DNA of 64,000 nucleotides from Scolanthus callimorphus (GCA_033964015.1 CM066912.1:12249399-12313398), one strand, 5' to 3'. Numbered from the stretch's first letter, positions 10,758-22,891 are shown. A program made the numbers and translations. Notes: a model not told the origin generated them from the sequence alone.

Positions 10758-13753
10758 CTCGTGCAGCGATATGTGAAAAGGGGCTAGTCCATTGAGACAC
10801 TTGTGCACGAGTACTGCCTTTGCTTTTTTTCGGCAAATAGCAATAAGTGTCCCAGGACAATCTATTTCGGAAAACACTTAGAGCTTTTAATATACCCTCG
10901 CTGCACGATTTTGCAGTTTATTTTTTTACTTTGTCCGCGAGCCGCGAGGCCGTCCCAGGCTGCGCTGCAGTCAAAATATGGTAAGACCAGCGTCAGGCAA
11001 ATTGGACTGCAGTCGCCAAATTTATAGGAACCGGATGTCCCCCCTAAAAGAAAAATAGCTAACGTGATCTCTCTAAGAGCTGCAATTTCTCTTTTGTTGA
11101 CTTTTGTTGCGCGAAGAGCGACCTGATTTAAAAAAAATTTCATCAAGCCTCAGAGAAAAAGTAGATGAACATTCCATTTTTTGTGTATAGCAAACAAAGC
11201 CCGCAAATGACGAATTTATTATTCTTGATGTGCGTAGCGGTCCCGCTCCGATTTAGAGCATGGGCCACTGACAAACGCTTTACCAGCGTCTCCCCTCAGA
11301 CCCAAAATATCCACGTCCCTCCAGGAGGTCCCCATTCCTTCTTCATGTCCCTCCTTCAGGTGTTTGTGGGGGCGGCCCCTTCTCCTCTCAAGAGCCCCTT
11401 TCATAGAAATATCAACATCGGCATCATCAACTTAAATACTCTTTTCTTCCTGCCGTGATTGTCTCTTAGTAGTCAAAGTAGGGACGTCTACACCAGTGCA
11501 ACTACGTCTGAGAACGCACTTGATGTTTCTTTCTTGGGCTAGTATCGATAAACCATTCACATGTCCCGTTTTCCGTTTCCCTGAGGGTTTAGGAGTCAAA
11601 TAAGTTGAACATTTCATTTAGTTTTTCCGCATTTTTAAGGCGGGGAATATAAACGCAATTCCTGAATTTTCATCCGTCTTTACTCCCTGCACTCCAACAC
11701 TTGTTGAGAAAATGTACAATTAGTTTTCCGAGTGTGAGAGTATGCGGTGGGTTGGGTTGGGGATGGGGAGGATGGGGGTTGTTTTTCTAGCGCTAGAGTT
11801 AACATTGAAATTTAGACTTGTAAAATATAGTAAAAGGAGATTTGCATTATAATAGACTATTGTTATATTAGCATAGTGCACGGCTTACTTGAAAAGCAGT
11901 TGTTTTAACTTTTTTATTAACTACCCATGTTAGCTACCCATGGTGAGGACCTCAGGTTCAGAAAATTGTTACTATTCAATTTGGAATTCCTGTTAATTTA
12001 CTTTTAAAATGTCATTGTGATTATATCGTATGCTATAAAAACTGTCTAAGTAAGAGTTAAATACCGAGGGCTGAGGCAATATGGCATATAAATACCGAGG
12101 GCCGTAGGCCCGAGGTATTTATATGCCATATTGCCGAAGACCGAGGTATTTAACTGACTTATTACATTGATCTAAGGTGATTTTACTATCGGGTGGAGCG
12201 CATTTCAATTAAAAAATCGAAAATACTTCGTCAAATAAACGTTTTTTAACCATATAAATTAACCAGGGAACTTTATTTTTTCCAGCAGAGGGATATCCCC
12301 TGAGGTTTAAGTCGTATCGGAACAAAAGGATGAAAAGTGTTTTGAAAGCTATTGTCACAATACGCTTGTCTGCATTCTAAAGCACCCGTTTCATTAAATT
12401 AAAGAATATCCCTCGAGTGGTTGGAAGACTACAAACAAAAGTGTGAGGCTATTGTTCCTTTAGCTTCCATGCATTCGTTTTTAAACGACCAATGGAAGTA
12501 CTTCTTTTTGTACCAAACAACAAAAGAAATCAAAACACCTGTTTTTCGCGATCTTTGGTCGTCATTAGTGCTTGAGTGCTGAACTAGTAGTTCTTAGTTG
12601 GCGACTGAGAACGAGTTTCGGAGAAAAAAAACAACGCTTGAGGACTCAAGACTAAAAGGGTGCGTCAGAAAAATGTTGCGTGAGGAACTCGGCACTCACT
12701 GTGTGGTTTTAAGCTGTCCAAGAGAGTAATACATTTCAAAGTGTCCTGTAGTTTGCGATTGAGAACGACATGGTAAGTTTAACTAAAGTTCTTATTTACA
12801 GTAATTCGTTTTATTACAACAGTTGAAATAGACCGGTCTGGTAAATTTATTTAACTTGAACGTATTAGACCGGTGTGCCGTTGATGCTGCGACGTACTAG
12901 GTCCATCCTAAATTTGACAAACTGGTAAAATGTACTGAAGAAAGAAAAATGTGTTGTGCATATGTATTGTTATGAGCTTAATGTTCTAAATTATTTTTAT
13001 TTCTATTTCTTTCACAGTTTGATTGATCATGAAGCAGAAATGGAGCCGCGGCCAGTAAGGTTACCTATAACAACTGCTCATTCCATATTACATTGTAATT
13101 ATAGTTAAATTTAGTAGAAAAGTAGAAAGAATCGCCAATTTGCAATTTTGAGACACACTTTTCAGCTAAAGCTAGTAATAAATAACACTGAATTTTTGTT
13201 CAAATATATATATATGTATTTTTTTTCAATTTAACCTAGCAGACAATTTTGTAGTATTTATCATTTAGCTGTAAACGTTTTCAGCATCGGAAGGGTGGGG
13301 CTTTATTTGTCTAATTAGTCATAATTGCTCCTAACTATAAATGCGCCGGGTCATTTATGAGAATCACTTGTTCCATAAAGACCCGCGCATTTATAATGCG
13401 GGTCATTTATGACTAATTATTCAATTATAGCCCCAATCTTCCCTGCTGAAACATCAAACCCTCCCCGTTCTTTTAGAATGTAATTAATTCTTAGGGATTT
13501 CAGTAAAATAAAGGGTCTTGAATAACAATAGAAAAGGTGTCAATCATGTAATAATGTGGAATAAAAACAAACATTATCTGGCACAGATAATGGCATTTAT
13601 CTGAGCACGTATCTTTTTATACTGTCAGTTGGTAGACAAGCTGGCGCGCGGGCTGTCAGTGGGAAAATACCAAGCAATTGTTTAAGCCAATCAAGGCAGA
13701 GCACTCACGTGGTTCTATTCCTGTATGTATCGGCTGACTAGCATTTCAGTTAA
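10758..13753. other. No gene recognised; weak splice-like signals near 12.77 and 13.05 kb
   Basis: The segment near 11140-11220 ('catcaagcctcagag', 'tagatgaaca') recurs inside the duplicated block at 19.3 and 22.1 kb, so part of this is interspersed repeat. At 12770-12778 ATG is followed by GTAAGT. At 13011-13054 'tttctttcacag' precedes a 37-bp segment ending in GTAAGG. These could be small 5' exons on the plus strand, but no protein can be assigned. Otherwise I see nothing. Confidence 0.35.
12048..12163. repeat. Palindromic hairpin element
   Basis: The two arms (taagtaagagttaaatacc / ggtatttaactgacttatta) enclose a further inverted pair, 'ggcatataaataccgagg' with 'tatttatatgcc'. The whole segment can fold into one hairpin centred near 12105. 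No flanking duplication could be defined. Probably a short foldback element. Confidence 0.65.
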
Positions 13754-13979
13754 AGAGCCTGTGTCAGCCACTCCTTTGTTATTGTTTTTGTTCGCAATTA
13801 GAAGACGAATTACGTGTAGAAATCTCTAAATCAACATCTAAAAACAAAGTTTCAGATTTGATTTACCAAATTCAATCGAGAACATTGCTCTACATTCTCT
13901 AAATCAGCCGATGGAAATGGATGCTTTCTCCGACTTGGTATGTTGCTATGCTGTCAAAATGGCGGCTGACACAGGCTCT
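13754..13979. mobile_element. 226-bp MITE flanked by TTAA, deletion derivative of the 56-63 kb element
   Basis: Terminal inverted repeats AGAGCCTGTGTCAGCC (13754) and its exact complement ending at 13979 are bounded by TTAA at 13750-13753 and 13980-13983. About 150 left-end bases resemble the left end of the element at 56216, and about 78 right-end bases resemble the right end finishing at 63603. TTAA target duplication is known for the piggyBac and Kolobok superfamilies; which applies cannot be settled here. Confidence 0.8.
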
Positions 13980-14330
13980 TTAAGCTTATTCTTTGGAAGA
14001 AACAGTGACAGCCTTCAACCAAAACTTCTTCAGTTCAAGGTTTTTTCCCACCGCCTCCCCAACTCCAGCCCACTTGTTTTGACCTTATCTTGTGGCGGTT
14101 TTTTCTTCCCCACCTTTTGCTGAAGTGATTCAGTTAGTACTGTAATCCAATTTACATAATTTTCGAGTTGAAAAATAAACGTCACATCTAGTGGCCGAAA
14201 AATCCCAACCGTGCGAGTATGTGTTTTGGTCTTCCTCCCTCCAGCAAAACGTAGCACGGCGCATAGCAGAGATCGCACCTTCCGCTTTTCCATATATCTT
14301 GCTGAGAGAAGTGCTGAGATAAAAATATCT

Positions 14331-15385
14331 TTAATAGCCTCGCTCTACAAGGCGGGCTTTGAAGTTATTGAATTCTTTCGCAAAGTTTTCGGGGTCAGAA
14401 TTAGTTCTGAGCAGTCGCAATGCTTCTCCTTTGATAAAACCCTTCTTACAGCTTGGAGGGTGGCTTGATGAGAAGTGTGTATACTGAAAAGTTTCAGTAG
14501 GCTTAAAATGCGTTCTGATATCCAAGATATTAGAATCCATGAATCTATCGCCTTTATAAACTTCTGTGTCGAGGAAAGTGACGGTATCGTTTGACATTTC
14601 GCAGGTGAACTTGATAGTTTGGTGGAAGTTATTCGCAAAATCAACAAAATTGAGGATTTCGGCTTCCGGTATAGTCCATACGCAAAAAACGTCATCGATA
14701 AACCGTTTCCAGATCAGAGGTTTGTAGGGGCTGTCTCGGAGTAAGGACTCCTCTATGTGTGCCATAAAAATGACAGAGAAAGCGACAGCCATTTTTGTGC
14801 CCATAGCGATACCATGTGTTTGGAGAAAGTGTTTGTTATTGAATTTGAAGGAGTTTTCCCGTAGGATAAGGCCCATTAATTCCCTAAGATAGAGTGTAGG
14901 GATCGGTAATTGGGGCTTGTAACGCTCCTCGTATTTAGAACAAACAATGTCTATTCCCTCGTCCTGGGGAATGTTTGTGTATAATGAACACACGTCCATG
15001 GTGGCTATGATAGCAGAGTCTGGAATGGGGGATTCCTCTATAAAGTTTATAAAGTGCGTAGTGTCCTTCAAATACGATCGCTGAATTTGCGCGATGGGTT
15101 GTAGAAGTGAATCTACAAGACACGATATGCGTTCAGTCGGGCCTCCACTCCCTGAGATGATTGGTATACCCACGGGAATCTTTTTGTGAATTTTAGTCAG
15201 AGTATAAAATTCAGGGATTCTAGTGGGTTTTTGACCGTCATTTAACCATTTGTGGGTCATTGCGTCAATGAAATCTTCATCGTAAAGTTTAGAAACTAGT
15301 TTCTTAACTTTTTGGCGGTTTCATCTACCATAGGTTTGGAGAGTGGTTTATAAAACTTCGCATCATGAAGTTGATTTGTGCATAT
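14331..15385 (-). pseudogene. Penelope-like reverse transcriptase, partial
   Basis: The main open frame (15260 down to 14331, 309 codons) holds TLTKIHK and PIISGSGGPTERIS, motif A MDVCSLYTNIP (Asp 89), motif B HGIAMGTKMAVAFS (139-152), motif C FIDD (177-180) and FLDTEVYKG. This order and the SLYTNIP/FIDD wording are typical of Penelope-like reverse transcriptases, which relate to telomerase and copy element RNA into DNA. Upstream, 15261-15385 continues the protein (KFYKPLSKPMVDETAKKLRN, then a stop or shift and SKLYDEDFIDA), so the 5' part is truncated and broken. After ERGY the frame stops and the rest is lost. Catalytic Asp residues are intact, but without the N-terminus and downstream domains it should be inactive. 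It meets an oppositely oriented fragment at about 15384. Confidence 0.85.
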
Positions 15386-15868
15386 CGGAGGTTTGTTTTT
15401 CTGAGAGAAACCTGGCTCTTAAAAAGCGTATCATAACATCCAACAAAAAAATCCTACCATTTGTCACCAAGTACAACCGGCAAATCCGAATCTGAAAAGG
15501 ATTCTTATGAAATACTGGCACATAATCACGGACCAGCCCTACACAGCTGACATTTTTCCGAATCCGCCTTTGGTCGCTTACAAACGGGAGAAATCGCTTA
15601 AAGACTTTTTAGTCAGAGCTAAAATCCCTGGTAAAATCTGAGGCTTTCTGCAGTTTTCTTATGGACTTTAGCATAGAGGGCGGGCAGCGTCAATATTTAT
15701 GCATGTTTTTTCCCGCATTGTAACTAGAAAACTGTATAGTTCACTTGGTCTCTCTGCTCGCCCTTTTTCTCAGCAAAATACAAACTCACTCTATACCTAT
15801 GCTCTGTGTATAGCTCCAATTGATAATAGCTTCATGAGTAAATAAAGTTGATTTGATTTGATTTGATT
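15384..15868 (+). mobile_element. Penelope-like 3'-end fragment with (TTGAT)n tail
   Basis: Plus-strand translation begins SEVCFSERNLALKKRI and ILPFVTKYN, then shifts frame by an apparent one-base loss near 15478. It resumes as WHIITDQPYTADIFPNPPL and ends LVRAKIPGKI with TGA at 15639-15641. It is the mirror-oriented relative of 10415-10757. About 200 bases of non-coding sequence follow, then 'aataaag' and TTGAT repeats at 15847-15868, which look like the element's 3' terminus. Confidence 0.7.
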
Positions 15869-16130
15869 CTAGAATTATTGTGGGGTTGTCAATCAATTAT
15901 TGCGGGGTTGTCAATCCAACAGAAATCGAGCAAAACTGATCGATGGGTTTTTGAATTGCATATATGAAGTCTAATATATAAATTTAGCCACTGGCTAAAA
16001 GCGGAGCTCCAGGTACATATTATTCTGGGTGGGTTTACCTATTGTTTTTTGCCGTTGCTAGGGAAAACTATAAGTCCTGCAAAATATTCATCGCGTGACG
16101 TTATCGCGACGTCATTGCTACAGAAACAAA

Positions 16131-17053
16131 TGCTTTTCTAATTTTGATGACATCATCGATGACGTCATGCCACGTGACCTCAGTTGTGCACCCTCCTTGC
16201 CTCCAAGATAAGTGCACCCAAGTTTGGTCGCCTAGCAATGTTACCTTCTCGAGATATTGACTTTTCTAACTTTGATAACATTATCGATGACGTCATGCCA
16301 CGTGATCTTGGTGGTGTACCTTCCTTGCCTCATTGATAATCTAATCCAAGTTTGGTCGCCTAGTAATGTTGCCTTCGCGAGTTATTGACTTTTCTAGTTT
16401 TGATGACGTCATCGATGACGTCATACCACGTGACCTTGGTGGTGCACCCCCTTGCCTCCAAAATAACTTCACCCAAGTTTGGTCACCTAGCGATGTTGCC
16501 TTCTCGAGATATTCATTTTTTCTAGTTTTGATGACGTCATCGCTGACGTCATGTCACGTGACCTTGGTGGTGCACCCCCAATTGCCTCCAAAATAACTTC
16601 ACCTAAGTCTGGTCACCTAGCTATGTTGCCTTCTCGAGATTTTGACTTTTCTAGTTTTGATGACGTCATCGATGACGTCATGTCACGTGACCTTGGTGGT
16701 GCACCCCCAGTGCCTCCAAAATAACTTTACCAAAGTTTGGTCGCCTAGTAATGTTGCCTTCGCGAGTTATTGACTTTTCTAGTTTTGATGACGTCATCAA
16801 TGACGTCATGTCACGTGACCTAGATGGTGCACCCCCATTGCCTCCAAAATAACTTCACCCAAGTTTGGTCACCTAGCGATGTTGCCTTCTCGAGATATTG
16901 ACTTTTCTAGTTTTGATAACGTCATCGATGACGTCATGTCACGTGACCTTGGTGGTGCACCCCCTTGCCTCCAACATAACTTTACCAAAGTTTGGTCACC
17001 TAGCGATGTTGCCTTCTTGAGATATTGACTTTTCTAGTTTTGATGACGTCATG
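16131..17053. repeat. Tandem array of ~127-bp units rich in CRE palindromes
   Basis: About eight units start with 'acttttctagttttgatgac' and include 'gacgtcatcgatgacgtca', a CACGTG E-box in 'tcacgtgacc', and 'cacccaagtttggtc'. Copies of the core lie near 16152, 16277, 16401, 16530, 16660, 16788, 16914 and 17041. Most units carry TGACGTCA, the consensus cAMP response element bound by CREB/ATF proteins, once or twice. A 17-bp palindrome (tttagccactggctaaa, 15983-15999) followed by 'agcggagctcc' precedes the array; the same motif flanks the related sequence at 55.3-56.1 kb. The array ends in 'gacgaacgaacgaacgaacg'. Whether it regulates anything is unknown; it may simply belong to a mobile repeat family. 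Confidence 0.85.
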
Positions 17054-17314
17054 CCGGACGAACGAACGAACGAACGCACAAACCGGAAGTCCATGACAGA
17101 ATCGTTCGATGCATATACACTTTTCTTTTGTTCCTTTTTCTCCTGCATGTAGCTATGGGGCTCCGCTATTAAAATAATGCTAAAACTGGTAGAAAATGCG
17201 ACGACTAGAACCGCAGAAGTAAGACATATTACAATACGACTTCTGTTTTTGAGAGCTGCCCTAAAAAATAGGAAAAATCGCAATTAAGATCTGCAGTTCG
17301 GTCTCCCTGTGCAG

Positions 17315-17512
17315 GGATCACGTGTCACATACGCTGCATCCCTTGGGAATCGACTGTATGAATATCAGGACGAAGACAGCTCATTAAATCCGAACTTTGG
17401 CGTGAAAATACGCTATTTTCCTTTCAACCTCTGGCAAAACAAATGGCGCAGTGCTAAAGATTATGATGTCTTCTACTTGTGTGCCGCATTTGGTGGAATT
17501 TCAGGCAAGTGA
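17315..17512 (+). CDS. Candidate exon, unidentified protein
   Basis: 'tctccctgtgcag' at 17302-17314 resembles a splice acceptor. The following frame reads GSRVTYAASLGNRLYEYQDE, then LNPNFGVKIRYFPFNLWQNK and DYDVFYLCAAFGGISGK before TGA at 17510-17512. Composition is protein-like, rich in aromatic residues, unlike nearby repeat frames. Near the end, CAG followed by GCAAGTG could be a GC-type donor, so the exon may end earlier than the stop. I do not recognise the family. It could be an internal or terminal exon of a plus-strand gene whose other exons I could not find, or a chance frame. Confidence 0.35.
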   Translation, partial: GSRVTYAASLGNRLYEYQDEDSSLNPNFGVKIRYFPFNLWQNKWRSAKDYDVFYLCAAFGGISGK

Positions 17513-18299
17513 GAAATTTATTTGCTAGTGGCACTTTAAGCGTGTGTGGCTCAAGTAATATAAAGACTGTTCGCGCCAAAAAGTAATATAAAGAAAACTA
17601 AATAAAATATGATAAAAACTGTACCACATTATTGTGCCAGAAGTAAACCAGCAATTGATAAGAAAAGTAGTAAGCAATATATTCGCATATCAAGCTACTT
17701 TTCGTTCCTCGTGCACTAATAACCTAATTCTCGCTTCCGCAAGGTTAGCAAGGTCTAGACATGGTAAATACTCACTGTAGTAATTACCGATTTGTCTGTT
17801 TCGGTTTGTGAATTTCCGCCCTTTTAAATGTGTTGCCTCGCTAAGAGTTGTCTGGTTTCTTGAGGAAACTTCAAGCACGTTCTATTTTCTTCCTTGAGGA
17901 AAATATAAGCACTCTCCCAAATGTTTAGACACTATTGCAATAACAATTGGTAATTGCAATTGGTCTTCACTTGCAAACTTCTCCTTCTTACTCCCTCGTC
18001 CAACTCGCACAATATTATTACAATATTATTCCTACCCCTCCTCGAAAAACACATTTCAAGCTTATTATACTCTAAAGAATGAATATACCAAGGAAATAAT
18101 ATATGGCGAGGAGAATCATAAAAAAACATATATGGCTTATACGAGATGGTTCTCCTCATAATAACATACATTAGAAAATAACACCTATGTTGTATTGTGA
18201 ATGTGCGCAATCTGATTGGTTAAAAAGCGTGTTTGTAAGAGACCTGAGAAACACGATTGTCACGCAACGCTGTCGCGCGTGTGTATGTTATTTTCCAAA

Positions 18300-18485
18300 A
18301 GCAATAAAAATACTTTCTGCGTGCTCTCTAGTTTCTTACAAATACTCGGGGAATGTTGGTCGAACTGATAAAACTTGAAAGACACTCGCCTTCGGCTCGT
18401 GTCTTTCAAGTTTTTATCAGTTCTCCCAACAACCCCCTCGTGTTTGTAAGAAAGCAGAGAGCACGCGGAAAGTACTTTTATTGCT
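18300..18485. repeat. 186-bp palindrome with ~85-bp arms
   Basis: 'agcaataaaaatactttctg' at 18300 is mirrored by its complement ending at 18485, and 'aaacttgaaagacac' by 'gtgtctttcaagttt'. The loop is 'tcgccttcggctcg'. The arms differ at scattered positions and by small gaps. It would form a long hairpin and is probably a foldback element. No clear target duplication was found. Confidence 0.75.
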
Positions 18486-18750
18486 TAAATAAACAACAGG
18501 TTTACCCGGGCTGGTCATGACGGAATCATTGACAATTGAAAAATGTGTCAAAGCATTTTCTTTATGGTTAGGTTAAAAAAAATCAGCACGTTTACAAACG
18601 GGCACAAGCACAAAATGGGAAACTAATAATTTCTCAAGAATGTATGCGTGAAGTGGCAAACTTAATTTGACTAGGTAGAGCTAGGTGAAACATTTAGGAC
18701 AGTTTAATGGTAATTTAACGAATATTTGTGTTTTGACTTTAGGAATGTGA

Positions 18751-21400
18751 AATAATAATAATAATAATACAAAATTTCTATAGCGCCACTTCCTGAAGCT
18801 AAATGGCGCTTTACAATTATCTGAAGTAATTAAAACGAAAAGGTTAGGGACGTGTCATTGTTTACCGGGGTGGGGGAGGGCTCCATTTTTTTTTCAAACA
18901 AGGCTAAAAAAATTAGGACCCTCCCCTTGAACATAACAAAAAAAAATGTGACCCTCCCCCCAATTTTTTCAAACAAGGCTAAAAAAAATTAGGACCCTCC
19001 CCTTGAACATAACAAAAAAAATGTGACCCTCCCCCTCGTAGGTAAAAAAAATTGGGACCCTCCCCCACGTCACTTCTGTCAAAGCGATAAGGAAGCGCTG
19101 TTATAATTTATCGCCTCGATTATTTACGTGAGGATTTTGGGTAATACACGGCAAACATGCAGTGATCCTCCCTCTATAAGTACATTGATTACCGTGATTC
19201 CATCTCCCGTCCCCTATTTGACCTAGTACTCAAGACATTTTAGAGAAAAGGGGGGTCGCATATCTTTCGTTGCGCGCGAGGCGCGCCCGAATTTTGAAAA
19301 ACGCATTTCATCAAGCCTTAGAGATAGGGTAGATGAACATGTTTTGTGTAGGGTATAGTAAACAAAACCTGTCAGGAGCCCAGGATGTACGCTACCTCAA
19401 CTATATAGGTCATAGATGAAAGCTTCTATTGATGGGCTCCTGAGCCAACAAGGTTATATTATTCATGCGCACAACTGCGCGCCGCAAATGATGAGGTTGT
19501 TAATATTCACGTGGCGCGAAGCGCGGCCCAACGGACGAATTTCTATGCTTGCAACGTCGAAAACTCACGCTTACCTATAGGGTCTTCTTTCAAACATATA
19601 GTGACTGCCCGCCAGGCCTATCATTGCAGGGAATTTTTTAGGAGAGTTTGCTTTTCCTCGTCACTTGTTCGTTTAAAGAACGTTAGGGTGGTGTCCTCAT
19701 TTCTCAAGGTGTATTTTAGATGTCATTGCTAACGCGAAATTTTTATAGAGAAGTTGCTGAAATAACCACTATCGGCATCTGTGTTACCCTCTTCATTGTC
19801 CAAATGTTGCTGAAAAAATTATGACCCTCCCCCAAACAAGAGTGAAAAAAAATTGGACCCTCCCTTTAGACAAGCGAAAAAAATAGGACCCTCCCCACAA
19901 AAATCGGAGCCCCCCCCCCCCCCCCCCGCTAAATAATGACACGTACCTTAACGAAAGAAATTTACAAATTTACAGCTCAAATAGTGAAACGATCTAAAAC
20001 ATAATAAAAATATAAATTAACTTAATGAAAAATAACTTAAAAATGACAAATAAAAAACAACTACATAAAAATTATTAATAAAAACTAAAAAGTAAAGCTA
20101 ATCATATACCTGTTTCAAATATGTGTTTTTAGGTTGTCCTCAAAATAGGCAATGTGCTGCTCTTGCAAATACTGTCTGGAAGAGCGTTGCAGAGTTTAGG
20201 TGCAGCACATGAGAAGGCACTGTGTCCGTAAGTCACAAGTTTTGATGGAGGTTGCTTCAACAAATTTCTGGAAGCAGACCTCAAGCTCCTGGTGGGTTTA
20301 TATGGCTGTAGCTATTGGTGATATAACTGGGTGTTAAGCCATTCAGCGCCTTGTAAGTTAATAGGAGGAGTTTGAAATTAGCTCCACTGGCTTCCTGTGC
20401 CCCAGCGCATTGCCTCAATACAGGCGTAGTGTGGGCGTGTTTTTTGGTACGAGTGAGTAGACGCGCCGCAGCATTTTGGACATTTTGAAGTCGATCAATT
20501 TGGAATTTTGGTAGTCCATATAGCAATGAGTTGCAGTTGTCCAATTTTGAAGTTATGAATGCATGTATTGAAGTTTCTGTGTCTGATACAGATAGAAAGT
20601 CACGGATCTACTTAATATGTTCCTGAGATGGAAAAAAAACATGCCTTGCAGATTTTAGTTACTTGTGTTTCTAAGGACATGTGTTTCTCAAAAATCACTC
20701 ATCAACATGTTCAACAATCGGAGGCAGACGGGGACGAGCACTTAAAATAAGTAGTTCCGTCTTTTCTCTGTTAAGTTTAAAGGCCCATAAGCACCCAAGT
20801 CGCTTTGCAGGCTCACAGAGAATAAAACGCAGTTGAAAACTCTATGCAAATTTTCAGTTTGAACTTTTGAAATGCGAAGAACAATAGCAGGAACCCATTG
20901 GGACCTACTGTATCAGCCAATCACAGCTGCTGAATGACAGTAGATCCAATTGAAAACAAAGTGCAAAGGTTCTCGGTCGCGTATCGGCCTTTAAGCTTAT
21001 TTTGAATCATCCAAGTGTCTATATCACGAACACATGCCTCAATTTTTTGCTATAGAACAGGATTGATCAATGGGTGTTTCTTTGAAAGAAAGATATAGCT
21101 TGGTATCATCAGCATAGAGGTGAACATTCAGTTCATGGCTTCTTATAATGTCCCCGATAGGCGAGGAATATATAAGATAAAGCATCGGACCCAATACTGA
21201 TCCTGGGGAACACCATAGCGCAGTTCTTTTGCATTGACCTGGTCGCGTCTATCATTACAAACTGTGTCCTATAATTCAGAAAAGAATGAAACCAGCTCAA
21301 TACCTTGTCCTTGATTCCATATCGCGTATTCATTCTTTCAAGGAATATTTTAGAGCTTCTTGTGTTGTAGTTATTGATTTGTGAATTGAGAAAAAATATA
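18751..21400 (-). mobile_element. CR1/L2-like LINE, 5'-truncated, decayed, copy 1
   Basis: On the minus strand, RT fragments read TRYGIKDKVLSWFHSFLNYR and [11 protein letters not shown] (21133-21333, thumb entry). Further on come DNCNSLLYGLPKFQIDRLQ and NVQNAAARLLTRTKK, then LLLLTYKALNGLTPSYI (20281-20544). These are well-known C-terminal reverse transcriptase blocks of CR1/L2-type LINEs. Stops and frame changes separate them. The element's 3' end is 'atagcgccacttcctgaag' and 'aatggcgctttaca' next to an AAT microsatellite (18751-18769). The 3' region is split by the MITE at 18847-19946. Inactive. Confidence 0.75.
18847..19946. mobile_element. MITE with 3-bp TTA duplication, inside the LINE 3' end
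   Basis: The ends GGGACGTGTCATT (18847) and AATGACACGTACC (ending 19946) are inverted repeats with one mismatch, flanked by TTA at 18844-18846 and 19947-19949. A 3-bp TWA duplication is characteristic of PIF/Harbinger elements. Just inside the termini are G-rich (18868 on) and C-rich (about 19909-19927) runs. The interior has repeated 'ggaccctcccc' and 'atgtgaccctcccc' phrases and a palindromic pair around 19370-19445 (tcaggagccca / tgggctcctga). No transposase frame is seen. Confidence 0.7.
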
Positions 21401-21630
21401 CCATGGGAAGAGCGACGATATCCCTAAATTGAAACATAACTCTGCCAATTTGAAAGACAAATGTCTTTAGAGGGTCAGTGCGGGCATGAAAGGGAGATTC
21501 CCTCTTCTCTGATATCTTTACATACCCGGCCTAAAATGTATTAGCATGTCCGGCTCATACTATACCTACTATACTACTCACTGATCGAGGCCATTTACTA
21601 AATTACTCCATATCGGCTAAAACACTCCAT

Positions 21631-22698
21631 ATAGGTTAAAAAAAATTAGGACCCTCCCCTTGAACATAACAAAAAAAATGTGACCCTCCCCCAATTTTTT
21701 CAAACAAGGCTAAAAAAAATAGGACCCTCTCCTTGAACATAACAAAAAAAATGTGACCCTCCCCCTCGTAGGTAAAAAAAATTGGGACCCTCCCCACGTC
21801 ATTTATATGCCATGTCTCTTTCATTCTTAATAGCAGAAATACTTTTTATTACTTCTGTCAAAGCGATAAGGAAGCGCTGTTATAATTTATCGCCTCAACT
21901 ATTTACGTGAGGATTTTGGGTAATACACGGCAAACATGCAGTGATCCTCCCTCTATAAGTACAATGATTACCGTGATTCCACCTCCCGTCCTTATTTGAC
22001 CTAGTACTCAAGACATTTTAAAGAAAAGGGGGGTCGCATATATTTCGTTGCACTCGATGCGCGCCCGAATTTTGATAAACGCATTTCATCAAGCCTCAGA
22101 GATAGGGTAGATGAACATGTTTTGTGAACGCATTAGTAAAGAAAACCTGTCAGGAGCCCAGGAAGTACGCTACCTCAACTATATAGCTCATAGATGAAAG
22201 CTTCTGTTGATGGGCTCCTGAGCCAACAAGGTTATATTATTCATGCGCACAACTGCGCGCCGCAAATGATGAGGTTGTTAATATTCACGTGGCGCGAAGC
22301 GCGGCCCAACGGACGAATTTCTATGCTTGCAACGTCGAAAACTCACGCTTACCTATAGGGTCTTCTTTCAAACATATAGTGACTGCCCGCCATGCCTATC
22401 ATTGCAGGGAATCTTTTTAGGAGAGTTTGCTTTTCCTCGTCACTTGTTCGTTTAAAGAACGTTAGGGTGGTGTCTTCATTTCTCAAGGTGTATATTAGAT
22501 GTCATTGCTAACGCGAAATTTGTATAGAGAAGTTGCTGAAATAACCACTATCGGCATCTGTTTTACCCTCTTCATCGTCCAAATGTTGCTGAAAAAATTA
22601 TGACCCTCCCCCAAACAAGAGTGAAAAAAATTGGACCCTCCCCACAAAAATAGGAGCCCCCCCCCCCCCCCCCCCCCCGCTAAATAATGACACGTCCC
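21631..22698. mobile_element. MITE remnant, second copy without left end
   Basis: This is the duplicate of 18903-19946. The right terminus 'aatgacacgtccc' ends at 22698, followed by TTA. A longer C-run (about 22657-22678) precedes it. The left inverted repeat is missing, which places the duplication junction at about 21631. Confidence 0.65.
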
Positions 22699-22891
22699 TT
22701 AACGAAAGAAATTTACAAATTTACAGTTCAAATAGTGAAACGAAAAAAAAAAACATAATAAAACATAATAAAAATATAAATTAACTTAATGAAAAATAAC
22801 TTAAAAATGACAAACAAAAAACAACTACATAAAAATTATTAATAAAAACTAAAACTAAAGCTAATCATATACCTCTTTAAAATATGTGTTT

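Noticed and set aside
16131..17053. CRISPR array
   Set aside because: Regular repeats, but spacers are not unique: whole ~127-bp units are similar. The context is an animal genome.
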